From positions 12,892,001-12,956,000 of the forward strand of contig NW_025062478.1 in assembly GCF_000002995.4 (NCBI RefSeq): 64,000 nucleotides of DNA. Direction: 5' to 3'. How positions within the stretch are numbered: position 1 is the first letter of the stretch; the number at the start of each line of letters is the position of its first letter. The translations under genes were made by a program, and so were the position numbers. Under the pieces are notes generated by a model. It did no database searches. It saw only the letters and a program-made list of their open reading frames with translations, and was not told the origin of the DNA. Below are positions 13,096 to 25,100 of the stretch, piece by piece. Source of the DNA: Brugia malayi (taxonomy: Eukaryota; Nematoda; Chromadorea; Rhabditida; Onchocercidae).

Positions 13096-16000
13096 ACAAT
13101 GAATGAATTAAGAAAAAATATCATTCAGTTATGAGCAACAAAAGAAAAAAAGGACGAAAATTTTTAAAATTATTTATTTATTTTTCTTTTTTTCTTAAAA
13201 TGATTGATGTATACTAAAATTATTAATATTATTTGTGTTTATATTTGTTTGATAAAAATTTATAAAAATATTTTTTTTCTTTCAGGTAACATTTTTCCAT
13301 TTCAAATTCAATAATTTTCCCTTTTATTATTATTATTATTATTAATTCAAAATCAAATTGACTCGGCTAATTTAAATTTTTATACAATTTAATATTACGA
13401 TGAAAACATATTGTTCATTTGTTTTGAAATCGAAAAATTTTCCATCCTAATAATATTTTATTAAATACTTCATACTTATAGCGGAAAAGCGATGTCCTTT
13501 TTTTCAATGTATTAAATTTTCTACTTGTTTCTTATTTCTTTAAAACTTTTGATATTCCAGTCAAAAAAAATAACGATTCCATTTTAATTTCTGATACATA
13601 ATTGAATTCAAATATCTTCATTGTCTTTAATTTAGTATAAATTTTTTTGAAATTTCACTTATCGATTCATTTATATATAGGCAGATTCTTCGTTCTTCTT
13701 TTCCACATAAAACTTATGGGTCTTCTAGGTTTCTGTTTTTTTCTAATCCATTACCAAATATTTAATTGTTCAAGAAAAAAAAAAAAGAAAAAATTATAAT
13801 TTATAATATTCTTTACTTATGCAGTGGAAATAAATTTAAATTTAATTTCATTAAAATTAATCGTTATGAATGATTGGTATTTTTGTTTTTCTTCAGACAT
13901 TATCAATGATACTAAATTATAAATAAGTGAAAATATTTAAAAAAAAATCTATATTAGCCCATATTTACCAAAACTCATAACATTCGATTCTAATTAAACA
14001 GTATTTAAATTAAGAAGTGATTCCAATTTCGTCTGATTTTCTTTTCTTTTTTTTTTCTGTTTTTTTCCTTCATTAAATTTAAACCATTTCATTTCTTTTT
14101 TTTAAATCTTTCTTTTATTCTTTTCTGCTTTTTATTTATTTGTTTTTTTTTTCTTTTTTAAATTTTTTTCAAATGTAAATGAATGCAACGCCGAATTTCA
14201 GCGAATCTGTGATTATTGTGTACAGTTTTTTTTTCATTTATTTATTTATTCATTCATTTATTCCATTCATTGAATTTAGTTGATTGATTTTTTTTAGATT
14301 TTTTTCTTGAAAATATTTATTTTTTGATCAATCTGTGTTATGTAATAAAAATTAAAACAATTAAAATTGTTTTTTTTTTTTTCTAATTGCATCATTTCTT
14401 AGCAGCCAATATTTATTTTTTTCTCTCTCTTTTATCAGTGTAACAATTTCCATCTTTATTTATCATTTTTGTAATGGCTCACCATTCGTGCCTTTTTGTG
14501 CCAAATTAATGCATGAAACATATTCTCTTTTTTTTAATTTTATTTTAAAATTACATATATATATGTTTTGTTTTTGTTTTTTTCAAATTCAAGATTATTT
14601 TTTTTTAATTAAAATGTTTAAAATTTTACCATCTAATTGTAACATATTTTCCTTTTGTATTTTTTTTTTTTTTTTTGTAAAAATTTTTTTTCATTTGTGG
14701 CAGTATGGCTCTTATATATGTGTAAAGTATTTATTTTATTTATTTATTTTTTTTTTTTTTTTTTGATTATTATTTTTTATTTCGATCTTTTCCTTTGTTG
14801 CGAAAATGTCAAATTTTTGTTTTTCAACCATATTTATTTTATATAGTAATGTAAAATGCTAGTAAATGATAAATGATAGTAAGATAAGACAAGGAATGAG
14901 ATGAATTAATTGATGTAATGATGAGGAAAAATTTATCGTCAAATCTGATAACGGTGTTAAAATGGTTTCTTTTTTCTTTCTTACTTCTCTATTTTACTGT
15001 CATTCATAAGAATTATATATAATTTAAAGTAATATTTAAATCCATAACACTCATCAATTTTATATTCAACAATAAGATTTTATATTTTTATTTCTTTCTG
15101 ATCAATTAACTATGCAAAAGATCTAGAAAATGCAGCGAAACTATATTATATTTATAATTAATCTCAAAGTTTTTTTTTTAAAAAATGAAAAAAAAGAAAT
15201 ATTTCAGGAATATAAGATGGTAGAAGTGTTAATGGAATATATGTGTAACTGGAATATATAATCTGAAATTAATTTCTTGAAAGTATAATATAAAGGAAAA
15301 TGAATGAATAATATAAAAGGAAAAATCGAATTATTACTCTTTAGTTAAATAAGCAATCAATTCTTAGAATGATTACAATAAATAAAAAGAAATATTTTAC
15401 CTATTTTTTAAAAAAAAATATCTTTTCATTTTCTTCTCGTTAAACTGCATTGATAGAATGAAAATAAAAAATGTTATAAAAATTAAATTAAAACATAGTA
15501 TGAAAATAATTGAAATTATGATAATGATTAAACATAACTAAAACTTTTAATTCAACATATGAAATATTAATATAACTATTTTTAGCTCAATATACAATAA
15601 TAACATATTGTTAAGCTAATCATCCGTCGTCTTTTTTCATTTCTTTAAGTATGGAAAATAAATTTACCGAAAAGGATCAAAAATAAAAACGAAAAAATTT
15701 GCTAAAAATTTTTTATATATTTTAATCATTTTGTTCATAACATGCCTATACTACTATAATATTAGTAACAGAAATAAATATTCATTGATGTTTGATCTTT
15801 GACCCTTTGTTGAAAGACATACAAAATACAATCATGCTGGTATAGCGAAGGAAGATAAGAGGAAAAAATATTAATTGATGATAATTCATGCATAAAATTT
15901 TTTTAATAAATTTTTTTCATCTTAAATTCGTCTCACAGAATCATTTTGATGTAAACTGTAGAATATTTTAACTGACATAAGAATAATCATCATTTAATAT

Positions 16001-17190
16001 TTCTTAGTTCCATAATTGAAAAAGTTAAATTTATAAACTTAAAAGGAAATTTTTCTATAAGAAAACGAAATTTTTCATATTCTTTTAGGTGACAATTGGT
16101 ATAGAAAATTGTTCCACAAGGATTTTTTAACTTAGTGAAATTCAATTTAAAGACATAGAAACTATGAGTTAAAAGAAAAAAGATATTTCCGATATATGTG
16201 TATTATGTTTTAATACCATCATATAACTTTTGAGAAGGTAAGTCATCAAATTCAAAATTTCTTTCTGATTATTAGTATTTCATTAATGAGTTTCAACTGT
16301 GTTCATGTAATATCCCTCAGATATCACATATCACGAATGCATTCGGTGTTATAATTTAATAATATGATCGATTTTAGTATATTGTGATCACAACATTATC
16401 AATCACAGTGTTTTACCTTACTTTCATGCATACAATGTGAATATTGTCGATGCATCCGGCAATAATCAGTGGAACACTGCAATTTAAAATAACAAAATTT
16501 AAAAAAATATTTTTTACTTATTTGATAAAAACTCTAAGATTACGAAAATGAAGAAAAAAAAATAAACATCATATTTTGAGGTTATTCACATCATTGCTAT
16601 TGTTATCACTGATGAAGAATTCGATGAATTTCTTTTTATCAGTGTTAGAATTTAAAAAGTAATTGATCAGAACAATGAATATTGTTATGGTTTCACTTAC
16701 AAATTGAATTAAATGGTGTTTCTTTCATTTGAATGAAATTTTAATTAATTTAATTTAAACATCATTTAATTCATTAGCATATACATAATACACAACCTAA
16801 TAATTGATGATATCATCCTAACTTCTTGGATGATATCATCCTAACTTCTAACTTCTTGGATAATATTGGGCTAAAGACGTAGCCTTTGACACTTCTATAC
16901 TAACGATAGATTATTCAAGCTTTGTAATGAAATTTTACCTTAACAGTTGATTCAAATTTTTTGGTGTTAAACTTTTGGCGAATATCTTCCTAATGCATGT
17001 ATCAGGAAAGAAGTGTAGAGAGAAAAAAAATTAATGGTTTTCATTTATATGATAAAATTTTTGATTGTTTTGTCCTTAGCAAGCAGATAATCAAACAGAT
17101 TTTTTGCAATAATTTCAAAAAAAAAAAATGTATAATCAGTAAGCAGTGGGATTTTAAATTTCGAAACAAATGCATATCAAGATCGTTTCA
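13096..17190. other. AT-rich spacer, no supported gene
   Basis: Holds the 3' UTR of the CCCH-like gene and then about 4 kb of AT-rich DNA. ORFs at 14488-14846 are poly-T artefacts. A short direct repeat at 16804-16860 contains two copies of the palindrome GATGATATCATC. An open frame at 16997-17308 runs into the duplicated zinc-finger flank and shows no domain or splice support. Confidence 0.5.
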
Positions 17191-17776
17191 AAGAAAACAG
17201 TATGTGGATGCCGGCAGAAGGAGAAATGAATCATTTGATATTACTATATCGCATTCATTTCTTTTATCTTCTTCATTGCAGTTACATAGCCATTATTATT
17301 TCATGTAACTTTTGATCAATGCCAATAATTTTAATCTATTTCAATCAAACTAACCTTCTATATAAATCTAATAAATGCAAAATGTAGAACATTAGCATTG
17401 AATCTGTCTGAAAAAAATATGAACGAATTTGACCAAAGAAAAATTTAAGGAAGAAATTTAAAAATGGTGTTCAAAAAAATATTAGATGAAATCAGTTAAC
17501 ATATGTAAATCATTTATATCAATTCCAAGCGATGTAATTACGTAGTTTTCCCGTCTGACCAATATTGCAAAGATTTGAAAATTTGTGAATCGAAACGAAA
17601 TAAAATTGTGCAAAAAACGTTGCAACTGCTTTGCATAAATTATTTCCAACAATGAAATATAGCAGCTAAAATGAAACAATTCAATGCAAAGGATTAAACA
17701 CTGACTGTTTTTATTATACTAATATAAATTCTCTTATTACTTATATTATTATACGTGGACATAAGTTCATCAATAT

Positions 17777-17820
17777 ACGTAGTTTGCCACTCCCATCTGA
17801 ATGAGCATTTATACATACAA
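17777..17820 (+). promoter_or_regulatory. Conserved TATA-like promoter, unit A
   Basis: The block ACGTAGTTTGCCACTCCCAT is followed by an AGCATTTATACATACAATTC-type element that contains a TATA-like TTTATACATA. It is the best conserved non-coding stretch upstream of all six zinc-finger genes, including diverged unit D. Transcription probably starts 25-30 bp downstream. The first exon then runs to a GTAAGT donor at 17890. Confidence 0.5.
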
Positions 17821-18103
17821 TTCTCGAATAATACCTAACAGAAGTGATCTTGTGGTCTCTGTCAAATTCTCTTCAACAAATTTCATTCAGTAAGTTCTAT
17901 TTCATTTATTTCGACAGAGTATGTTGTCTTTTTCGAAAGTTTCAATGATTAATTTGTAAATAATCCATTATACTTAGAAAAGCATTTACACTAAGATATT
18001 TTTACTTCGCGCATTTGTCAACACAGCGGTGATATTTCTTGTGAGCACCGTCCAGTAAATTTGAATGTTTTTTCAGAATTGTCAAGAAATTATTCTCATT
18101 GGC

Positions 18104-18928
18104 ATGCATTTCATCTATTACTTCTGCTTCTTCTTCCAATTGATCAATATTCAAACCACTGTAAGTCCACTTAAAGTTTGAGAAATACAACAACGCTGCA
18201 ATACCTTGAAATTTTAAAATTTTACACAGTGTAATTCCATATCATTTGAGGCAGCGCAAACGGACCAAACAGAACCGTTGGATTTATCAATATCAAAAGT
18301 GAAGGAGAAAGGAGATGGATCACAAGGCTTATCAATGGAGGCAGTGAGTGATGAAGGAATTAAACCGCTGTTACGGCTCGTTCCAATCGAATCACTGATG
18401 GAAGAGATCGAACTATCAAAGCAAAAAGAGAGGAGAAAGAAGCAACGTTGTGATATATGTCGAAAGGAAGTAACATACATGAAAACACATATGATGACTC
18501 ATACTGGGGGGAAGCCGCACAGTTGTCCGATATGCAAAAGGAACTTCACTTGCTTGCAAAATATTAAAAAGCATATGATTACTCATACCGGTGAGAAGCC
18601 ATTCAGTTGTCGGATATGCAAAAAGAATTTCACTCAGTCTTGTCATGTGAAACAACATATGATGATCCATACCGGTGCAAAGCCGTACAGTTGTCCAGTG
18701 TGCAAAAAGAATTTCACTCAGTCTTGTAATATGAAAAGGCATATGATGATCCATAGCAGTGAAAAGCCGTACAGTTGTATAGTATGCGGGAAAAGTTACA
18801 CAGAAAAATACATTTTGAAGATCCACATGGTAACCCATGATATGAATAGACCTATCTACCACTGCACTATTTGCAGTAAAGACTTTCAGAGTAAACTAGG
18901 CTTGAAATTACACATGAAGAAACATTAA
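18104..18928 (+). CDS. C2H2 zinc-finger protein A with hydrophobic leader and PLDLS motif
   Basis: Proposed model: non-coding exon 1 to 17889, exon 2 18077-18160 with ATG at 18104, exon 3 18251-18928; 244 aa. The ATG is the first in the predicted mRNA. Exon 2 codes a 19-residue hydrophobic leader (MHFIYYFCFFFQLINIQTT). Exon 3 gives PLDLS at residues 28-32 (consensus CtBP docking motif), a basic stretch KQKERRKKQR at about 76-85, then six fingers: a short CX2CX9HX3H finger followed by five CX2CX12HX3H fingers with TGEKP-like linkers and a final NRPIYH linker. Sequence-specific DNA binding with CtBP-mediated repression is inferred. An alternative acceptor at 18229 would add seven residues in frame. 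The long open frame otherwise begins at a TTG (18278), not a start codon. The coding part matches unit E. Confidence 0.72.
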
Positions 18929-20734
18929 AACTTTCGCACTTTGAAGAGAAGAAATTTATATTTTCTGTTGGTCAAATTTTTGTTACTTATTCCTTTTTTT
19001 ATTGATAAATTATTATTGGTATCTTTGATCTTATGTGCATATTAGAGTCATATTCTTCACTCTTTTGTTATCCGTGCAATGCATTTCTCAGTATTAACTT
19101 TTTTTTTCTTGATTTGAATTAGCAATTTTTATGCAAATCATCGTTTAATTCAAATTAGCGCATTTGTTCGTTAAGCGGATGAAACGCGTTGCGTTCGCTA
19201 TCACATTATCAGCTACATCTCTGTCAAGCATTCGGTCATCCTTATACTCCGTCACTTTTTAGGTTAGTCTAAAATAGATGGTAATGATGAGATGGATATA
19301 TTCCTATCTAAATATGTGAAACATCTGCATAAACACGTGAAAATAAGTATGCAAGAAAGTAAACAATACAATAGTGAAAATATACCATCTTTACAACTAT
19401 TTGACCTTCATCATATTAACTAACATTGGAATAGAATCGTAGTGTTAAAACAGTGCGCGTCCTTTTAGCTATCATTAAACTGCACTGATTGAACCGGCAC
19501 CAGAATTTCACTGAGTAAACCGGCATTAGATGTTGGACTGATCCAAATCGTTTCAGTATTTATTGAATAATATTAACTGAATGCAAAAAGTTAACGGAGA
19601 GATATCAGTGATAAAGTAAATTGCCGTCTTATGTTATGCTAGAACACACTAAAATTTCTTTAAATCAAAGTTTTGTTGTTAAAAATATCATTGCAACAAG
19701 CGGTAGAATATGAAGTGGTTGGTTTTTGTAAATGTTTTTCTAGAAAGTAAACTTACTTGATGCTGTGGTGACAAGCTTTACTTCCAAAATTTCAGTTAAT
19801 TTCATCGGTACAGCGATTTATGCATTCATTAATTGCTTTTGAGGAAAAGATTAGATGAAATTATTAATTAAATTTTCTTAACTGACAAGAAAAAGTGGTC
19901 TAGGCGAATACGATAGGGGAAATATTGCATAATTGTAACATCAGAGTGTTAAAATATGTCATTGAGATAGCTTTTATCATCTGTCAACTAAACAGGAACA
20001 GCCCATCTCTGAGAATTATTATGCGATATGCTAATTTGTGGAAAGATAAATCAAATTTGAATTAAAGTTGTAAATTTTCTTGCCGTGTAATTTTTCTTCT
20101 TGGGCTTCTATGGATATATGAAGTGGCTAAAGTTTAATTTGAGATAAACATGTAAGAGTGACTCTACAACGAAAAATTCTAGAAGAAAGTGGATAGTTCC
20201 TCAGTCGTTGTTCATCTTTTCTTACATTCAATAAACACTTTGTAGGCACATATAACTATAGTAAGGCATGAAATTTTCAATGACAATAATTGCAATCTTT
20301 TTTCTGAAATAATACAAGATTTTTCAAATTTTCCGATTTTTTGGAAATAAAAATTTTTTTTAAAAAATTTGAAATTTAAAACAAAGCAAATCTGAAAATT
20401 TACAGACGTCGTTCAAACGAAATATTAGATGAAGTCATTTAGCATGCGCAAATTATCTATATCAATTGCAAGCAATGTAATTATGTATTTTCCCTTCTAA
20501 CCAATATTGCAAAGATTTGAAAATTTATAAAAATTGAATCGAAACGAAATAAAATTGTGCAAAAAACGTTGCAACTGCTTTGCATAAATTATTTCCAACA
20601 ATGTAGCAACTAAAATATAGCAACTAAAATGAAACAATTCAATGCAAAGGATTAAACACTGACTGTTTTTATTATACTAATATAAATTCTATTATTACTT
20701 ATATTATTATACGTGGACATAAGTTCATCAATAT

Positions 20735-20780
20735 ACGTAGTTTGCCACTCCCATCTGAATGAGCATTTATATATACAATT
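20735..20780 (+). promoter_or_regulatory. Conserved TATA-like promoter, unit B
   Basis: Same block as unit A, with TTTATATATA as the TATA-like element. The first exon is about 43 bp shorter than in A (a deletion shared with F) and ends at the GTAAGT donor at 20810. Confidence 0.5.
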
Positions 20781-21033
20781 CTCCAATAATCTTCAACAAA
20801 TTTCATTCAGTAAGTTTTTATTTATTATTTCATTTATTTCGACAGAGGATGTTATCTTTTTCGGAAGTTTCGAGTTATGAGAAAGATTTCGGAACTCAAT
20901 GATTAATTTGTAAATAATCCATTATATTTAGAAAAACATTTCTACTTTGCGCATTTGTCAAACAGCAGCGGTGAGCACCGTCCAGTAAATTTGAATGTTT
21001 TTTCAGAATTGGCAACAAATTATTCTCATTGAC

Positions 21034-22029
21034 ATGCATTTCATCTATTTCTTCTGCTTCTTCTTCCAGTTGATCACTATTCAAACCACTGTAAGTCCAC
21101 TTAAAGTTTGAGAAATACAACAACGCTGCAATACCTTGAAATTTTAAAATTTTACACAGTGTAATTCCATATCATTTGAGGCAGCGCAAACGGACCAAAC
21201 AGAACCGTTGGATTTATCAATATCAAAAGTGAAGGAGAAAGGAGATGGATCACAAGGCTTATCAATGGAGGCAGTGAGTGATGAAGGAATTAAACCGCTG
21301 TTACGGCTCGTTCCAATCGAATCACTGATGGAAGAGATCGAACTATCAAAGCAAAAAGAGAGGAGAAAGAAGCAACGTTGTGATATATGTCGAAAGGAAG
21401 TAACATACATGAAAACACATATGATGACTCATACTGGAGAGAAGCCGTACAGTTGTCCGATATGTAAAAAGAATTTTACTCAGTCCCAAAGTATGAAAGC
21501 ACACATGATGATTCATACCGGTCAAAAGCCGTACAGTTGTTCAATATGCAAAAAGAATTTTAGTCTCCCTGCGCATATGAAAGGACATATGATAACTCAT
21601 ACCGGTGAAAAGCCGTACAGTTGTCCGACTTGCAAAAAATTTTTCAATAATTTCTCGAATATGAAAAAGCATATGATGACTCATACTGGAGAGAAGCCGT
21701 ACAGTTGTCCGATATGCAAAAAGAATTTCAGTCGCTCTTCGCATGTGAAAGGACATATGATAACTCATACTGGAGAGAAGTCGTACAGTTGTCCGATATG
21801 CAAAAAGAATTTCAGTCGCTCTTCGCATGTGAAAGGTCATATGATAACTCATACCGGTGAGAAGCCTCACAGTTGTCCAGTATGCGGGAAAAGTTACGTA
21901 CGAAAGAGCGATTTGCACATTCACACGGCAATTCATGGCATGAATAGTAGACCAGTCTACCACTGCACTATTTGCAATAAAGACTTTCAGAGAAAACTAG
22001 GCTTGAAATTACACATGAAGAAACATTAA
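21034..22029 (+). CDS. C2H2 zinc-finger protein B, eight fingers
   Basis: Exon 2 21007-21090 with first ATG at 21034; exon 3 21181-22029 after a TTTGAG acceptor; 301 aa. The leader differs from A by conservative changes (Y to F, N to T). It has PLDLS, the basic stretch and eight fingers: the short first finger, then seven regular ones. Fingers five and six are identical in sequence (SRSSHVKGH), a recent internal duplication. Linkers are TGEKPYS or TGQKPYS. The helices carry Met or Val where Leu is usual (SMKAH, HVKGH), a trait of this family. Predicted role as for A: DNA-binding repressor. Second gene of a head-to-tail array A-B-C. Confidence 0.72.
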
Positions 22030-23388
22030 AGCTTTCGCACTTTGAAGAGAAGAAATTTATATTTTCTGTTGGTCAAATTCTTTGTTACTTATTCCTTTTT
22101 TTGTTGATAAATTATTATTGGTATCTTTGATCTTATGTGCATATTAGAGTCATATTCTTCACTCTTTTGTCATCTTTGTTACCCGTGCAATGCATTTCTC
22201 AGTATTAAATTCATCCGCGAATTTCATTTGCATGTAACCTTGCATGCTATGCACGAAGGAGTTGCAAATAATTGTCGTTGGTGTTAAATTACTAATAAAA
22301 TGAAATTGCACGTATGTATTTCTTACTCAATTATTGCATGAATAATATGAAATAAACTTTTGGAAAAGAATCTTCTTAATTACTACATATCATTTCATAA
22401 AGTTATATAATTATGCGATCTACAACAATGCGTCAAATTTATATCAGTGAGTGACTAATTGTAATCAATAAAGTATTACAGGTGAAAATCAGGAAGAGAT
22501 TTATGAATTTGATTTAATTTAAAATTTTTACATGACATTTTTTAATTTCTTGATTAGATACGCACTCAGAATTTTTTTATATTTTTGAAGTTTGGATAAT
22601 GGTAAAAATACCTATCCAGCTGTTTGTGTCGATTGAAATATTCTTAAAGCAATTAACTCTCACTTCCATCAATTATGTTAGCAAATGTCGTAAAAGTTTT
22701 TCAGCATATTTATTGAGATGATACTCATTGCATTTGTAAAGAAATCACAACGCAGCATGTATTTCATTTGATTTAATCTTTTTAATTTAATCACATTATT
22801 TATTCCAATTTCTATGATTTACTTTTTTACATGCTGGAATTTTAAGTGTCAAACAACCTTGACATTTTATTAAAAAACAACCTATAACAACTCAATGTAT
22901 CGAATTTTTTTAAGGACTAATTGATATAAAAATTTCAAACATTGTGATTTCTTTATTTGCTTCTAAATTTCTGTCAAAATTAATTAAAACAAACAGCCAT
23001 ACCAAAAAAATTAAATATATATAAAAAAGGAAAGTTGTACTACCATAGTATGCAGTTAAGTATATTTTGTAACAAATGCATTAATATAAAGAACAACCAA
23101 TTCATATTCGACCGTTTAATGCACTGACATATTTAACTATAAAATTTTGATATAAATTAGCAATTTGTACGCAAATTATCACTTAATTCAAGATAGCGCA
23201 TTTGTTCGTTAAGCGGATGAAACGCATTGCGTTCGCCATCATATTTACGAGAAATCCATTTAAAAATTACTGTCTTTTAATATAACGTAAAACGGCAAAG
23301 TCACATTATCGGTTACATCTCTGTCAAGTGTTCAGTCATACTTTTATTCTTCACTTTTTAGGTTTGTCTAAAATAGATCACAATGATC
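22030..23388. other. 3' flank of zinc-finger gene B, type II
   Basis: No gene seen. 22208-23155 is a roughly 950-bp stretch present after B and C but absent after A, E and F. It is AT-rich. I see no inverted termini or transposase. Confidence 0.5.
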
Positions 23389-23918
23389 ATTTCAAACTGA
23401 CAAGGAGAATATTATGAATGTCTTTTTATTGTTACGGCTGCGAAAGGCTTTTCAATTTATAGCAAATGATCGATTAACAAAATTTAATATTAATATAACC
23501 TATTAAACTATACATATATCCTCGCTTAAATTTTTTGATTTTTTGAAAATTAAAATTTTTTTTAGGAAATTTAAAATAAAGCATCAGAAAATTTACAGAC
23601 GTCGTTCAAACGAAATATTAGATGAAGTCATTTAGCGTATGTAAATCATCTATAACAATTGCAAGCGATGTAATTATGTATTTTCCCTTCTAACCAATAT
23701 TGCAAAGATTTGAAAATTTATAAAAATTGAATCGAAACGAAATAAAATTGCGCAAAAAACGTTGCAACTGCTTTGCATAAATTATTTCCAACAATGTAAT
23801 ATAGCAACTAAAATGAAACAATTCAATGCAAAGGATTAAACACTGACTGTTTTTGTTATACTAATATAAATTCTCTTATTACTTATATTATTATACGTGG
23901 ACATAAGTTCATCAATAT

Positions 23919-23970
23919 ACGTAGTTTGCCACTCCCATTTGAATGAGCATTTATACATACAATTCTCGAA
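23919..23970 (+). promoter_or_regulatory. Conserved TATA-like promoter, unit C
   Basis: GTAGTTTGCCACTCCCATTT followed by AGCATTTATACATACAATTC. Same arrangement as unit A, including the longer first exon. Confidence 0.5.
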
Positions 23971-24245
23971 TAATACCTAACAGAAGTGATCGTGTGGTCT
24001 CTGTCAAATTCTCTTCAACAAATTTCATTCAGTAAGTTCTATTTCATTTATTTCGACAGAGGATGTTGTCTTTTTCGAAAATTTCAATGATTAATTTGTA
24101 AATAATCCATTATACTTAGAAAAGTATTTACTCTAAGACATTTTTACTTTGCGCATTTGTCAACACAGCGGTGATATTTCTTGTGAGCACCGTCCAGTAA
24201 ATTTGAATGTTTTTTCAGAATTGGCAAGAAATTATTCTCATTGGC

Positions 24246-25100
24246 ATGCATTTCATCTATTACTTCTGCTTCTTCTTCCAATTGATCAATATTCAAACCA
24301 CTGTAAGTCCACTTAAAGTTTGAGAAATACAACAACGCTGCAATACCTTGAAATTTTAAAATTTTACACAGTATAATTCCATATCATTTGAGGCAGCGCA
24401 AACGGACCAAACAGAACCGTTGGATTTATCAATATCAAAAGTGAGAGATGACGGACATGGATCACAAGGCTTATCAATGGGCGGAGAGGATGAGGAAAGG
24501 ATTGGTTTGCAAGTGCTTCAAACAAAAACTCTGGATTTATCGGCTCCAAAACTGAAAAAGGAAGGGAATAAATCGCAAGGCTTATCAGTGGATGGAGTGA
24601 GTGATGAAGGAATTAAACCGCTGTTACGGCTCGTTCCAATCGAAACACTGATGGAAGAGATCGAACTATCAAAGCAAAAAGAGAGGAGAAAGAAGCAACG
24701 TTGTGATATATGTGGAAAGGAAGTAACATACATGAAAACACATATGATGACTCATACTGGAGAGAAGCCGTACAGTTGTCCGATATGCTACAAAAATTTC
24801 GCTTACTTGCATAATATGAAAAAGCATATGATTACCCATACCGGTGAGAAGCCGTACAGTTGTCGGATATGCAAAAAGAATTTCAATGATCCCAGTAATA
24901 TGAAAACACATATGATGATTCATACCGGTGAGAAGCCTCACAGTTGTCCAGTATGCGGGAAAGGTTACGTACGAAAGAGCGATTTGCACATTCACACGGC
25001 AGTTCATGGCATGAATAGTAGACCAGTCTACCACTGCACTATGTGCAGTAAAGACCTTCAGAGTAAACTAGGCTTGAAATTACACATGAAGAAACATTAA
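24246..25100 (+). CDS. C2H2 zinc-finger protein C with doubled LDLS block
   Basis: Exon 2 24229-24302 (ATG 24246), exon 3 24393-25100; 254 aa. Leader as in A. The N-terminal block is doubled: PLDLSISK-x(n)-GSQGLS, then about 40 residues on TLDLSAPK-x(n)-KSQGLS. The second copy keeps LDLS but has Thr for Pro. In A, B and E one fused copy remains, best explained by deletion between repeats. Then comes the basic stretch and five fingers (short first finger plus four). The last finger reads CTMCSKDL, so Leu replaces the usual Phe in the hydrophobic core. It is closest to F in coding sequence but shares LLRLVPIE with A and B. Confidence 0.7.

Larger units (their letters stand above)
17190..20311 (+). 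repeat. Zinc-finger duplication unit A
   Basis: Homologous to unit E (37953-41505) and unit F (59573-63112) through promoter, gene and about 1.35 kb of 3' flank of the short type I. The extreme left end (17190-17460) is more diverged than E/F. The right edge at about 20311 is an abrupt switch: E and F continue with AAAAGTTCAG, whereas A joins directly to the 5' flank of unit B. Confidence 0.75.
20312..23388 (+). repeat. Zinc-finger duplication unit B
   Basis: Starts at the A/B junction and contains promoter, gene and a long type II 3' flank shared with unit C. Type II has about 950 bp (22208-23155) between two segments that are adjacent in units A, E and F. The right edge near 23388 switches to sequence that starts the left flank of E and F (CAGACTGACAAGG-like), marking the B/C junction. 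Confidence 0.7.

Noticed and set aside
14488..14846. Phe-rich plus-strand ORFs
   Set aside because: Products of poly-T tracts.
18002..18193. Minus-strand ORF of 63-75 codons repeated at each zinc-finger unit (also 20896, 24144, 39174, 60703)
   Set aside because: It lies antisense to proposed exon 2, starts at TTG in these units, and is broken by a stop in unit D, where the plus frame stays open. Changes between units fall slightly more often at plus-strand third positions.
18278..18280. Start of the zinc-finger frames at the TTG before GATTTATCA
   Set aside because: TTG is not a normal eukaryotic start; the frame is open upstream and conserved (QTDQTEP) to a splice acceptor.
18416..18862. 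Minus-strand ORFs of 120-166 codons over the finger arrays
   Set aside because: Shadows created by the codon pattern of tandem C2H2 fingers.
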